A DNA stretch of 64,000 nucleotides from Tretioscincus oriximinensis (GCA_022410635.1 JAJVDF010000433.1:1066485-1130484), one strand, 5' to 3'. Shown: positions 22,901 to 32,827, counted from the stretch's first letter. Numbers and translations: made by a program. The notes: generated by a model from the letters alone, not told the origin.

Positions 22901-25900
22901 ATCCTCAGCTGGAGACATTCAGGCTAGAGAAGGCTGAAAGATGCCTCTTTTCAAAAGCCTGTTCCCTGTTCTCCCTTGATGCTTTAAGCTTTTTCTCAGG
23001 CCGCTAAAGTCTTCCGCTATAATTTAACAATAGTCTTTGCATGTTCTAATACGTGTGTTTAGCAGAGTCCCTTGAAAAATGATATTTAAGGAACTTGAAT
23101 CGGAGAGGCTTGAAATTAAAGATCATTTATTAATGGTATGAAGCAAGAACAAACCAACAGAGGTCTCCAGAACAAACACAAGGACAAGAATATGAGCTTT
23201 CCTACTGCTCAGCATGCATTTGCAGAAGTAACGCAGGTCCCCTCCAGATGAACAGTTTCAGTCTGGAACATATTTTAAATCCGGAATAGCCCAATTGCCC
23301 GCCTGTCTTCGCTTTTCTGCATTCCCATAGCGAGGAGTTGATGTATCCACGGGGAACTGTGTTTCTGCCCCATTGCACGCCCGCGAACTCCCCTGCACAG
23401 TCTCCCCACTGGTTGCTCTTCCCCCCTCCCCTCGTACGCCTGAGCTCCAGTTGCCTTGAATGTTAGCCACGGGGCAGGCCTTGCCTCAAATCTTGCCTTT
23501 TCCTGTCTGTTTCTGGCAAAAGGGAAGCCCGCTCTAATAGCTTGTAGCTACTATCAGGAAAACCTGGGGCAATGGGGCTTTTTAGTGAATGGACTGATGT
23601 ATTGATTTGCAGAGTAAAAAACACCCTCCAGATCTGTGAGGCACACTGGCTGCCGTATGTTGAAGTCCCGCTAGATAAACACGCAGTCCGAACCTAGGCC
23701 TTATTTCCGTACAAGTTCCATAAAGTAAAAATCAGCAAGGCATATAAAAGTCCCTCAGCGTCTAGATGAAGTGGCCATCCCTCCAAGCAAGTAGAACATA
23801 GGCTGAATAGCCCTGTGAATGTATGCGCTCGCAACTCTCGGTACAAGAGAAAAGCATAACGTAAGCTATTCTGTGATCCCACGATAAAATATTCAGCTCA
23901 GCGGACTCTGAAGGTCAGGCTTTATTATCTGGCATGTCCAAACCAGTTTTAGCAAAAACCTAACAAACTCTGTAAGGAGGATTCGCCTTGATGTAACCAA
24001 CCTAGCTGTAAAAATAACTCGTCTGAAGGGGGGGGGCACCGTCTGTGGGAAGGAGCTCCGTAGTTGTTTCTTAGTTTCTGCGCTGTTTTACGGTGGTTCT
24101 GCCTTAACCCTCTGTGCCCAGTGATGAAGCAGAACAAGTGTGGGTTTGGGAGTACGAGACGGAAGAAGGAGCCCACGATCTGTACATGGACACAGGGGAG
24201 GAGATCCGGTTCCGTGTTGTAGACGAAACCTTCATCGACACCTCCCCTACCGGCCCAAACTCTGCAGGGCCTTCCACCGTCAGTGTGGCAGAAGAGGGGC
24301 AGAAAAAGGAANCCCCCTACACCCTTGTGGTAACTGTTGCTTTTTTTCACTCGTAGATATTTGCATGTAAAAACTGTTTTCATATTTCCTTCCAGAAGAA
24401 GTGGTGATAGCTAACAGCCCAGATAGCGATAAAACGGGATTAGACAAGTCCATGGGAGCCAAGGGTACAATAACTACAGCTGAGCAATGGAGTAAACAAA
24501 TTAGAAAGTCTCGGCAGGGCACCATTGAGAGCAACGTAAAAATGCCCCCGGTATAACAAACCAAAGTTTCATTATAACAAACTGATTTTTGTGCCCCTGC
24601 CTATTCTGCAAGACGTTATAAAAAACAGAAGTACAAGAGGAGCCGGGCATTCAATATGGCATAAGGTTTTTAAAGCGACAGCAAAGATTTTCAAATCACT
24701 AATAAATGGCAGGATTAAATTCCCAGAATCCCATGGGTGATGGGACAATGATTGGGTCCTTGTAAAAGTAAAAACATTTATCCTGGTGAGACGGAAGGTG
24801 GCAAGAGAAAGCAGTTGGCAAGAAAAGGTGGCAAGCCATCAAGTGCATCAAGACTGGAAGAATCTAGGCTGTCCCCAATGAGTGTAGTGTAGAGTATGGC
24901 AGCCCAGTGGGGACAGAGATAAAGTAGTTCTTGCAATGGTTTCTGGCATTTAAAAGTTTTTTGCATTGGTTTCAGAATAACAAAGTTTCATTGTAACATT
25001 CACATTTTTCTGGTCCCTTGGACTTTGTTATAAAGAGGTTTCACCAGTATTAGGTTGGATGACTTGATTATGCTTCTGGGATGAAGCAACAATTGCAGGG
25101 AGTTGAGAACAGGTGTAGATTTTGCCTCCTTCTGCTTGAGATGCCCGGGGCCATTTGTGGGCCACCGGGTGAGACAGAAGGCTGGACTAGATGGGCTCTG
25201 GCTCCATTCAGCAGGGCTCCTCTTACGTTCCTCTCTGAAACAGGAAGGAAGGAGAAACGTGGACACCCACCCATCCCTAATACTGTGAAAATCTTAGATT
25301 TTCATTTTATTTTTTAATATTTTTATTGAATATTTTATACACACATACAAATACCACAAGATCCCCTTCCCACCCCACTCCCTTTGGACATACCTCGGAC
25401 AGCAATGAAGATATTTACAGAAATATTTTATATACAATGGAGTATAGAGAGCATATAACACTGGATAGCACCGGATATCTGTCGCTACTACACACTTTTG
25501 TGTAAATGTTTGTGTGAAAATCTTAGATTGAAGGAAGAAACCTTGGAAATTTGTAATTGAACTTAAAATCAGAAAACAAACAGCACAGAGTTGGACTGTT
25601 GGAAACCAGTAAAAACATAGACAGGGTTGGGGAGGGAAGCAGGGAAGAGATTCTACAACTTAAATACATCTAAATTACGGTTCCCATCTAGAAATGGAAA
25701 GGAGCTTAATGCCTTTAATGAGGACTTTACACCAGGTACAGCTTCTAATGCCTGGTACTGGAGGAATCACTTTTTAGCACCCATTAAAGTTGCAAAGCTC
25801 AGTCCCAATCCAATAGTGAGGGAAGCTAGTGAGATCATTCAGGGGGGCAGGACATTAAACCATGGTTACCACCAGCACTTCTTAACCTCTGTTCTGTGTT

Positions 25901-25963
25901 TTTGCACAGGGTTCCATTAGTGAGCCTGGTCTCGGCCTGCTATCCTGGTGGACCAACAACTAG
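16798..25963 (+). CDS. POLR3H: POLR3H, RNA polymerase III subunit RPC8 (complete, 6 coding exons)
   Basis: RPC8/Rpc25 pairs with RPC9 (CRCP) to form the stalk of RNA polymerase III, homologous to Rpb7 of Pol II, and acts in initiation of tRNA and 5S rRNA transcription. Seen: exons 16798-16908, 18530-18626, 21440-21526, 22835-22898, 24122-24329 and 25910-25963. All junctions are GT-AG and phases agree: 621 nt including TAG, 206 aa (human 204). Landmarks are [18 protein letters not shown] at the start, [20 protein letters not shown] (20 aa), then [19 protein letters not shown] in the C-terminal OB/S1-like domain, [19 protein letters not shown], and the C-terminus [14 protein letters not shown]. 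The SHS2 tip domain is about residues 1-80 and the OB domain about 80-170. Introns and intact frame rule out a retrocopy. Oddity: it lies between NUP205 and CNOT4. Confidence 0.97.
17053..17328 (+). mobile_element. CR1-like LINE 3' tail
   Basis: TAGCTAACAGCTTGGATAGC through GCTGGACTAGATGGGTTCTG to CTTCTTATGTTCTTA, in POLR3H intron 2. Confidence 0.8.
18018..18344 (+). mobile_element. CR1 of a second subfamily (ATTCTAT tail)
   Basis: Carries GGGCAGTCATCTGTCTGGAA, GAGCAGGGGGTTGGACC and GGTCCCTTCCAAC, then GGATTCTATTA, the classic amniote CR1 3' end. Confidence 0.8.
18530..18626 (+). CDS. POLR3H: POLR3H coding exon 2
   Basis: 97 nt with acceptor CCACCAG and donor AAAG|GTTTGT. It encodes [13 protein letters not shown] through GASHTK and ends in phase 1. 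Confidence 0.95.
18760..18870. repeat. Purine-rich low-complexity tract
   Basis: GGAAGG/GGGAGG-rich sequence. Confidence 0.7.
18930..19022. repeat. Unnamed dispersed repeat
   Basis: CCCCTGAAAATAAAACCTA and GACCCCGTCTTATTTTCAGG motifs, related to 7785-7860. Confidence 0.4.
19150..19382. mobile_element. Palindromic-unit fragment followed by an old SINE
   Basis: 19150-19215 has GAACCTTATTTTGGGC and GGTCTGCCATAGTCTGAAC. 19220-19382 is a diverged minus-strand copy of the tRNA-headed SINE (ATACCC, CGCCCGAAGGCTTA and TTTGAATAGTTTC). Confidence 0.5.
19383..19845. other. POLR3H intron, no recognised feature
   Basis: AT-rich intron DNA without coding signal. Confidence 0.4.
19848..20500 (-). mobile_element. 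CR1 of the second subfamily, long 3' fragment
   Basis: Reverse complement of the ATTCTATGA-tailed CR1: ATAGAGTTTGGAGGGACCC, CCTGCTCAATGCAGAATTC, CAGTTTCATCTCATTC, GAACCCGCTCCAGTTTATC and TGTGTTTGCCTTTTTTGCAG. Confidence 0.85.
20500..21430. other. POLR3H intron with GATA-rich microsatellite
   Basis: Mostly unique-looking AT-rich DNA. 21228-21300 is an imperfect (GATA)/(GATG)n microsatellite. Confidence 0.5.
21440..21526 (+). CDS. POLR3H: POLR3H coding exon 3
   Basis: 87 nt with acceptor TTTCCAG and donor CATG|GTAAAT. It encodes [19 protein letters not shown] through CSLEGVH and keeps phase 1. Confidence 0.94.
21640..21810 (-). repeat. Dispersed 'ACTAACATGGCTAC' repeat
   Basis: Contains TAGTCTCTAAGGGGCTATGA and GATCCAGACTAACATGGC. 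Same family as 49855-49950, 50215-50405, 51320-51440 and the fold-back at 46432. Confidence 0.55.
21885..22040. repeat. Palindromic-unit repeat fragment
   Basis: GTGTAGATTGTGGCAGACCC and its mirrored GGCCAGCCACGGTGTGCAC unit. Confidence 0.45.
22085..22362 (+). mobile_element. L2-clade LINE 3' end
   Basis: GGGCCTTCTTGGTGGTTGC, ATGGAATCAAGT, CCCTGAGACCTTCAAGTACA and GGTGGGATATAAGTATGAAT end. Confidence 0.65.
22401..22737. mobile_element. Possible hAT-like miniature element
   Basis: Ends GGAGTGGAGAAC and GTCCCCACCCC resemble hAT CAGGGGTGGGGAAC termini. The inner CTGCCAAGAGCCATTTGGAT block is typical. TGATCTAG at 22393-22400 and 22738-22745 is a candidate 8-bp target duplication. Confidence 0.45.
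22835..22898 (+). CDS. POLR3H: POLR3H coding exon 4
   Basis: 64 nt with acceptor CTTTCAG and donor AAGTT|GTATCC. It encodes [19 protein letters not shown] plus K and ends in phase 2. It is too short to stand out as an open reading frame. Confidence 0.93.
22900..24115. other. POLR3H intron 5, no recognised feature
   Basis: No repeat of the families above and no coding similarity. CpG-poor DNA with a homopolymer G run near 24030. Confidence 0.4.
24122..24329 (+). CDS. POLR3H: POLR3H coding exon 5
   Basis: 208 nt with acceptor TGCCCAG and donor GTG|GTAACT. It encodes [16 protein letters not shown] through PYTLV. The N at 24312 is in a codon that is Ala in human. Ends in phase 0. Confidence 0.95.
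24383..25232 (+). mobile_element. CR1-like tail split by a Tigger-like remnant
   Basis: CR1 pieces 24383-24468 and 25050-25232 belong together. The interval carries AAAGTTTCATTATAACAAAC near 24565 and its counterpart near 24980-25040 (GTTATAAAGAGGTTTCACC), suggesting a pogo-type element. Confidence 0.6.
25312..25520 (-). mobile_element. Probable L1 3' UTR, antisense
   Basis: T-rich start TTTTTAATATTTTTATTGAA, then CCCTTCCCACCCC, typical of reversed lizard L1 tails. No coding part. Confidence 0.35.
25910..25963 (+). CDS. POLR3H: POLR3H coding exon 6 (stop TAG)
   Basis: 54 nt with acceptor TTGCACAG. It encodes [17 protein letters not shown] and the stop TAG. This highly conserved C-terminus confirms the gene is complete. 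Confidence 0.95.
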   Translation, partial: GSISEPGLGLLSWWTNN

Positions 25964-26930
25964 CTGGAAGGAGGCGATTCTGAAGGACGGGTGCTTTCCA
26001 AAGTCAAAAGGCCGTTGGGTATTTTTGGAGCAGTAACGGTAAAACAGAGGAGACGTTTCCTCCTCCACGTCCACTGAAGTCTATCGTCGAATACAGAGTA
26101 TAAGTTGGAATTTGTAGTGCACTACCACCAAATAAAATAAGTACATAAGGTGGTGACTGCTAGAAAAAATGGTTTTGGATACCAAAGATGAAATGTTACC
26201 CTGAAAGAAATGCCGGCTGGGTTCGTGTTTCAAGAAGTTCTCATGCTGCCACTTACTGACTCATGTGGACAGTTGGAAACCAGTAAACCAGCTTTTCAAG
26301 GTTTATGCTGGGTTCTGGGATAAGCCTGGAGCCCAGATGGACCAGCCGTGTAGTCCAAAGAAGTCGTTTCATCATGATCCAGGTGGAAACGGCATTATAA
26401 ATTCTAGAAATGGAAGCAATGCAGAGGCCGCCTGCTATTTCTAACCATTCCAAAAGGAAGAGACGTTGAAAACGACATCTGACACACACACCCCAATTTA
26501 AAAAGGGGGGAAATGCTGACTGCACAGCAGAGGTACGTGGCTATGCAAATTCTTTTCCAGAGTGCTGAGGAAGTGCCTCGTGCATATATGAAACTTGCAG
26601 ATTTTCCACCGCAAGAAAAATGTCATCTCTACCTAACCAATGACTGATAAACTGCAGTGTTTTGCTTTTTTATAAGGTTTGTATATTACATGTAATGAAA
26701 ACAGGATGATTGGTTAAAAGTGCAAATGCTTTACATTGTAATAGAAGCCTAAGTAATACGATGTTCCGGCTTCTGCTTTTCTTCAAGTAGAAGTAACAAC
26801 TTCTAATAAACTTTAAAACACTGACTTTTCTCTTAATTGCATAGCTTATTTAAAAGACTTCAGAATTACACAGTGTTGAGAAATGGTTCCTAATCAGTAC
26901 CATCAAGAGGGTCTGTTTTTTAAATACTTG
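25964..26930 (+). other. POLR3H 3' UTR and downstream
   Basis: Follows the stop codon. No repeat recognised, two AATAAA signals. Likely 3' UTR up to about 26.83 kb. Confidence 0.45.
26131..26810 (+). terminator. POLR3H: Candidate POLR3H polyadenylation signals
   Basis: AATAAA occurs at 26131-26136 (168 nt after the stop) and again at 26805-26810. The stretch between the stop and about 26.9 kb contains no recognised repeat, which fits a 3' UTR using the distal signal. Which signal is used cannot be decided from sequence. Confidence 0.4.
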
Positions 26931-27120
26931 GAGCTTGTTCCATAATATGATAGTTAGGGTAACACAAAAACTACCATGTTTGCAGCTTTTAATTAACACG
27001 AAAGGGAGGAATATTCACCAAGTGCAACTTAATGCCTGCTTCACAGAGCCAGAGGCCATTGAAAAGGCAAATCCTACACCTGAAGATGTGGACTTCTCTA
27101 AGAAAGCTCATGCCGCCTAT

Positions 27121-28458
27121 CAGGGTGGATTTGATTTAAATCTAACTGATTTAAATCACGATTTAAATCACTAGTCGGTAAGGCTTGATTTAAATCAAAG
27201 TTTCTACCTAAACTAGTTCTTGCTATTTTAACATGCAAGTAGATGAAGATTTTTAGAATCACTTTTTATATTACTTTTTTCTCCCCAGTTTAATGGGTTA
27301 ATCATTCATATTTGGACACCACTGTTCTGTTGTACTTAGGAAGGAGAAAAATAATCCTGACCTTAATAACAATTTAAATAGATTTATTCAACTGAAACAA
27401 TAACAACATTACAGCATAAGTTATTTGCTTAAACAAACATCCATGTTTGTTAACTAATTTGGCTAAACAATACAGTGGTACCTCGGTTCTCGAACGCCTT
27501 GAATGTCGACCAAATCGGTGTTCGACCAGGCGATTCCAGAAACTTTTGTCCTGGAATCCGAACACCTATTTGGAACTCAAACTTCCTTCGGCGTTTTTTC
27601 GGCCCGGCGCGCCTTGCTTCGGTTCTCGACCAATTTGGTTCTCGACCGTCCTGCCGGAACGAATTCTGTTCGAGAACCGAGGTACCACTCTATATATATA
27701 TATTTTAAGAAACTTAGACTGTCAGCCCAGCCTTACCGATAGGCGAAGGAGCTTCATTAAAATATTCCCAAACTGGGTCTCTTTTACGGCCTGCTGCCAT
27801 TATAAGGAAAGAATGTAATAAACCTCAGATCGTACACACAAACAGATCCAGACTTGTCTGTCTGTGGCTATGCTGCAGTATTGTGCTCAAAGTTGCACTT
27901 TCATTTTCTTGTCTGCTTGCCCTTCCTCCTCCTCACACTTAGGTTCACATTCTTCTTGTGTTGTGCAGATCTATTCCACTCCAAACAATCAGAAACATAT
28001 TGTCTAACTTCTTGGACTTGGCACTGAAGGGGTTGATTCTGTATTCATAGGTTTGTAGAACAATAGGATTNAGGTCTTTTTCTCAACTCTGTTCATGTTG
28101 TAACATTTTTGCTGTGAAGAAGAGGCTGGGACCTCTGCGGAGTCCCATTCAGTTTTGAGAACTGCGTAAGTCAAGCGAGCGTCTGTGATCATATAGGAGA
28201 GAAACTGCCCACGAATCCTACAGAAACCTCTGGAAGAGCATGGCATGGTGAATGTGGCACATATACAGCCTTTATTCTACTGAGTTAAACAACTCAGCTT
28301 TATCTCATGATGGAAGAACCTTTGGATGGTAAAATATTTTCCTCAAAAAGCAGTTTATTGAAAAAAAATCCAATTTAAATAAAAAAAATCCAATTTAAAT
28401 AAAAAAAATCCGATTTTTTTTTATTTTAAAAAAAAACCATTGATTTTTATCCACCCTG
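27121..28458. mobile_element. hAT-type transposon, 1338 bp, with exact 8-bp target duplication
   Basis: Ends CAGGGTGGAT and ATCCACCCTG are inverted repeats. CCGCCTAT flanks both sides (27113-27120 and 28459-28466). Inner ends are rich in GATTTAAATC motifs. No transposase frame is visible, so it is non-autonomous. Confidence 0.85.
27473..27690. mobile_element. Tc1/mariner (Tigger-like) MITE, 218 bp, nested in the hAT
   Basis: Ends CAGTGGTACCTCGGTTCTCG and CGAGAACCGAGGTACCACTC are inverted repeats, with TA on each side (27471-27472 and 27691-27692). The interior has several GTTCTCGACC repeats. Confidence 0.85.
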
Positions 28459-28599
28459 CCGCCTATCTTTTTCTTGTTAGTCTCTAAAGGGCTACAAGTC
28501 CTCCTCACTAGAATTTAGGTAAATATGTAAAAATCTTGGCATATAGGAAGACTGCAAGACACATGCCAGAATTGCAAGGAACCAGGGGTGAATTTACAC

Positions 28600-28720
28600 T
28601 GAGCTTTCTTTGGGGTGGTATCTTGGAATGCGGACCATGTATTTGCATGCTAGTATAGAATAAGACAGGCCCTGAATGCAGCCTGCTGTAGTCTTTATCA
28701 AGCTGTAAACAGACAAGCTA
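28600..28720. repeat. Palindromic-unit repeat fragment
   Basis: TTTGCATGCTAGTATAGAAT and CAGCCTGCTGTAGTC units, diverged. Confidence 0.4.
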
Positions 28721-29109
28721 TGTTATAGCCCCTTCTGAGTTACATATGCCTGATATTCAGTAGACCATTTCAATACAAAATAATGTTAACTTGAGATTTG
28801 CGCATAACAAACTTCTCCCTTTTCTCAACACTCCACACCTATCTGCCATTTGTTACATGAATCCTTAAATACTCCTAACCCTTAAGGATAACTGTCTTTG
28901 TGCTCTGCTCGTCTGTGTGATGTTAGAATTTCTTGATTGATTCTCTACCAGACGTTGCACCTTGTTGCCCCAGGCACTTTTTACATAAGAGGATTAGTTC
29001 CTGCTATTTACCTGTTTTTTAAGGAGATTAGTTCCTGCTATTTACCTGCAATTCAACNCCTCCCTACAGTTGCATATGCTTTGTCTTCTCCCATACACAT
29101 TTCCCTATA

Positions 29110-29235
29110 AATGCCTGACCCTGACATGAGCCCCTCAGCATCTGAAGAAGTAGACCTGTCTACGAAAGCTTCTGCCAACCACTTTCCTCAAGTTAGTCTC
29201 AAAGGGCTGCTAGCTCCTTTGCTGGACTTTGTTCC
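29110..29235 (+). repeat. Half copy of the fold-back repeat family
   Basis: ATCTGAAGAAGTAGACCTGTC, GAAAGCTTCTGCCAACC and TTAGTCTCAAAGGGCTGC parallel the right arm of the hairpin at 46532-46612. Confidence 0.55.
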
Positions 29236-29479
29236 GTTTGTTTTTCATGTTTCCCAAAGCGACATAAAAACTACAATAACTAGCTGTAATGGATGTGGGA
29301 GGGAGGAATATTCACCAAGTGCAAATGAATGCCTGCTACAGAAAGCAACAGGTCATTCAAAAGGCAATCACACAAGACTATGAAAGCTCTCGCAGCCCAT
29401 CTTCCTTTTGTTTGTCTCTAAAGGTGGAGGGAGGAATGGAGAAGGTGAAAGGGTGGGGGGATGGGGGGGGGATGTTTCC

Positions 29480-29770
29480 TGATGGCAAAATTGGCTGAAG
29501 AGGTTTCCACCCTCCCAGGGGTAGCTGCAGTGAAGCGGAGAGATGTAGTGAGCTGGGGAGAAGAGGCTGCCTGCTGTTTGGACTACGTTTCCCAGCAGGC
29601 CTTGCTTGCCAGCACATCGGCTCCATTTCGGTTTGTTCACACTTGGGCTGCTCCTGCCAGCTTTGTGAAGCTGCTGGGCATCCAAGCTTTTATAGTAGGC
29701 CCCTGCCATTGTGAAAGACAAGCATAGAAAAGCAGGCAGCAATACAACTGAGAACCATGAAACAGTAAGA
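29480..29770 (-). repeat. Dispersed repeat, ZNF143-motif family (copy 3)
   Basis: Reverse of 13660-13860 and 15155-15460. Plus strand 29582-29601 reads ACTACGTTTCCCAGCAGGCC, an SBS2-like motif, 2 kb upstream of the CNOT4 CpG island. Confidence 0.6.
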
Positions 29771-29811
29771 TGGCCTGGACCCTGCCTATATGCTTTCCCA
29801 CACACATAGTT

Positions 29812-29836
29812 TTTTTTTGTGTGTGTGTGTGTGGGG
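29812..29836. repeat. (GT)n microsatellite
   Basis: T-run followed by GTGTGTGTGTGTG. Confidence 0.8.
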
Positions 29837-29994
29837 TAACCAGAGCACTCCCACCCACCCCAATATTTTGTTCCTTTAATAACTGAATCTTCCCAGTGGA
29901 ACAAACTCAGCACTGAAAAAACAACTTCTATATCCTGCCATATTTATTCTTCTTAGCTAGGGTCAACTTTGGCCACAGCTGAATAAATAAACAT

Positions 29995-30180
29995 GGGGTG
30001 AAATTATTTATTTATACCCAGCCCTATACCCAAAGGTCTCCGGGTAGCCAAGCAAAAGGCAGCACAGGGAGTTTCCTGTTCTTTTCTCCACAACTGATCA
30101 CTTGTAAAGTAGGAGGGGCTGAGAGAGTTCTAAGCAACTGTGACTGGCCCAACGTGTACACCAAACTGACTCTTGATTCA
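29995..30180 (-). mobile_element. L2 tail and second-SINE remnants, antisense
   Basis: 29995-30055 is the reverse of the L2 end (GCCCTATACCCAAAGG). 30085-30180 shares GGGGCTGAGAGAG with the second SINE family at 6265-6410. Confidence 0.45.
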
Positions 30181-30231
30181 TTATCAATATTATATTGACA
30201 GATAATTATATAGTATATATTGAGAAATTAT

Positions 30232-31434
30232 GCAAAATAAATTGATTCCAAGACTCTCCAAAATTTGTCATATTAGATATCTAAATAAGGAGGAAAATTT
30301 ACTAGATAAAGAAGATATTCAAAAACTAGCGTCTTCTGACATAATAATGTTGAAAGACCTATATAGACAGGATGGTAGTCCTAGTTCATACGATGATATA
30401 GTAAACATACTAGGGGCTGCAAAAGAGCTTCAGGCACAGCAAATATACAATANGTTAATAGATATTAATGGAGATAGAATCTTGCAGCCTTCATACACCG
30501 ATATAGAAATAGTATTCTTTAGAGGAGTTAAGGATCCGAAAGGCATGGGAGGAAAAATTTGTAGAGTACTTACAGATTATATGTTCGATAACATAACCTC
30601 NTGGACCAATTTATGGGCTACAGATATGGTGGTTAACGAAATAGAGGTAAAAACTAAATGGGAGAGAATTAAGAAAATTAGAAATTCTAGAGTCAAAGAG
30701 TTACAATTGAAGNTGGTCGGCAGATGGTATNGGACTCCTATATTACTGTCGCATATCAATAGACATATTAGTCCTCTCTGCTGGCATGGCTGTGGAGAAA
30801 GAGCAATTTATATTCACCTCCTCTGGGAGTGTCCAACAATAAAAGGATTTTGGAATACCATATGGCCTACAATGGAACAAATTCTGGGATCTAGATTAGA
30901 ACAGTCAAAAGAATTGGTATTCTTCCAGGTGTTTAGCAGTATTAAATTTGAAGACCAATATTTACTTGAACAATTAATTATGGCTGCTCAGGCGGTGATA
31001 GCCTATAGCTGGAAAGATTCGACTAAATTACTAACTAACCGNTGGCAACATTATATTGCTGATCAACTAACAGGTGACTTTGTTTCAGANCAATATGATA
31101 TATACACAAAAACTAAAAAGAAATGGATCAAAAATTGGAGTAAACTTTTGGTACACTGTCAGTCGACTCGATGGGGAGGCCCTGAACTAACTGCAGCTAT
31201 TAGACTGACACTCAGGCGATAGAAACTCATTTGATTAAAACTATTTCTCTCTGCGGGGGGTGGGGGGTGGATTTGTTTGTACTAGAAGATGACATATAAT
31301 ATCTTGTATGAAAGAATACTGTATTCATAATATTTTCTTGTATTACGTTATCTGTTTAACTTTTACTGTTATAATTTTGTTAATTTCAAGAATAAAAAAA
31401 AAAAATTACTTCAATTAATATAAAAAAAAAAAAA
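30232..31434 (+). mobile_element. 5'-truncated L1 LINE with open ORF2 C-terminus
   Basis: A single frame from the left border to TAG at 31220-31222 (330 codons, Ns only, no stops) encodes the ORF2 C-terminus: TKWERIKKIRNSRVKELQL, then ISPLCWHGCGERAIYIHLLW, ECPTIKGFWNTIW and a basic end. Next come a short 3' UTR with G-rich GGGGGGTGGGGGGTGG and A-runs. GAGAAATTAT at 30222-30231 and 31435-31444 is a candidate target duplication. The reverse transcriptase core is missing, so it cannot move itself. Confidence 0.85.
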
Positions 31435-31559
31435 GAGAAATTATTATATTACCAATTAATATTTATTATTCATTTTATAAATTAGGATAAGCAGCAGCAN
31501 AGACAAAAAAAAATAAAAAATTCGGATGGGAGTTTCGTAGCTTCAGAGAGGGTGGGAAA

Positions 31560-32530
31560 GGGACGCCCTACAGTGAATTCAAGGCGCCCCTTGGCGCCCC
31601 TTCCTCTTTTCCACGCCCCTCTTTTCCACGCCCATCTGTCCCGCTGGTCCGTCCGTCTCGCTTGTTGTTAATCAAAGAAGAACCCAGAGACGCAGCCCGC
31701 CTCCCGCCGCGCCTGCGCAGTCGCTGCTTCCCCTGCCTCCTCCGCCGCCAGTTGCCCACCAAGACTCCACCTCCCGTCAGCCCCTTCTCCGAGTCGCGCC
31801 GGCGCGTCGTCGACACCCGGCGCCGGGCGACCTTTTCCCTTCTCCCCGCCCGCCNGCGCGCCGCCGCGCTGCGTCCTGCGTGCCGTGCCGCCTCCCGGGC
31901 CTGTAGAGCGCATGCGCCGTGTGGGAGCCGCCGCCGCCGCCGCGTCCGGGGCAGCAGCAGCAGGAGCAGCTTTTCCTTGGTGTAAGATGGTGGCCGGTCT
32001 GGCAGCGCAGCGCGCCGAAGGGTCTGCCGAGTCGCCCTCGCCGTCGTGCCCATAGAGGCCGGAGATACCCGCAGGCAGCAGGGCCGCTTCCCCCGCGAGG
32101 CCCCCCACAGCCCGCCGCCGCCACCCAGCCGCCGTGGAGCAGCAGCGCCGGGGCGGGTGAGCCGGGGGGAGGCAGCGCGGCGGGCCCGGCTGGCCGGAGG
32201 CTGTGAGGCGGCGGGCGCGGGGGCTTCCCGGGGGACCCCGCAGGCCTCCTCGGGCGGAACCCCCGGCGGCCGGGGCGTGGGGCGGAAGGGCAGCCGCAAG
32301 GCCCGGGATCGGCGGCGCCGGCAGCCCCCTCAGCCCCGCCGGCAGGGCCGCAGCCCCGCGTGGGGGGGGGGGAGGGAGGGAGGGGGCCCCGCGTGGTCCG
32401 CCGCACGCCCCGGCCGGGAGGCCCCCGGGGGAGGGAGGAGGAGGAGGAGGGCAGGCGGCTCGGCAACGGCTTCGCTCCGCATCGGCTCCCTTCTTCGCGC
32501 CTCTTTAACGGGGGAGGGGGTGGGGGGAGG
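31560..32530 (+). promoter_or_regulatory. CNOT4: CpG island, CNOT4 promoter and non-coding exon 1
   Basis: About 1 kb of very GC- and CpG-rich DNA with GCC-repeat runs and many GC boxes, surrounded by AT-rich DNA. Just upstream are duplicated short motifs (GGCGCCCCTT and CTTTTCCACGCCC, each twice). A plausible exon-1 donor is GGCGG|GTGAGC (exon end 32156). It lies upstream on the same strand as the CNOT4 coding start, so it is assigned to that gene by position. Long frames here on both strands are compositional artefacts. Confidence 0.75.
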
Positions 32531-32539
32531 GNGACCCGC

Positions 32540-32800
32540 CAAAGCGTTATTATTAATGGTAATAGTAGTAGTAGTAATGGTGTCCTTTCCCAGGGCCACT
32601 GGGGGAGGCAGAAGGCTGGACCCGGTGGGCTGCAGTGGCCCCATACACGGGGGGCCCTCTGATGGGATGGTAATCATGATCATGGACCAGCCTCCTGCCT
32701 GGGAGGGTTTAATGACTGCTGCCTTGAGCAGGGAGCCTGGGGGTTGGAGCCCATGAGCCGGGAGGCCCTTTTCAACCCCTTTATTCCATGATAATAATTA
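32540..32800 (+). repeat. (TAG)n/(TAA)n run and two CR1 tail scraps
   Basis: 32545-32580 is a TAG/TAA microsatellite. 32585-32650 is a CR1-like tail and 32700-32795 a second-subfamily CR1 end (GAGCAGGGAGCC to TATTCCATGATA). Confidence 0.5.
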
Positions 32801-32827
32801 ATAATAACAGTGGTAGTACAGTAGTAG

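Larger units (their letters stand above)
26945..28510 (+). repeat. Dispersed repeat split by a hAT element
   Basis: 26945-27112 (AAAACTACCATG, GGGAGGAATATTCACCAAGT, GATGTGGACTTCTC, GAAAGCTCATGCCG) continues at 28467-28510 (CTTTTTCTTGTTAGTCTCTA, AGGGCTACAAGTCC). A related uninterrupted copy lies at 29240-29440. Confidence 0.6.

Noticed and set aside
16798..25963. POLR3H as a processed pseudogene
   Set aside because: Six exons with consensus splice sites, correct phases, no stops and full-length conserved product.
31568..32756. Several long open frames on both strands of the CNOT4 CpG island (up to 243 codons)
   Set aside because: GC-rich DNA lacks stop codons by composition. Frames overlap in both strands, are Arg/Pro/Gly-rich and match no family.
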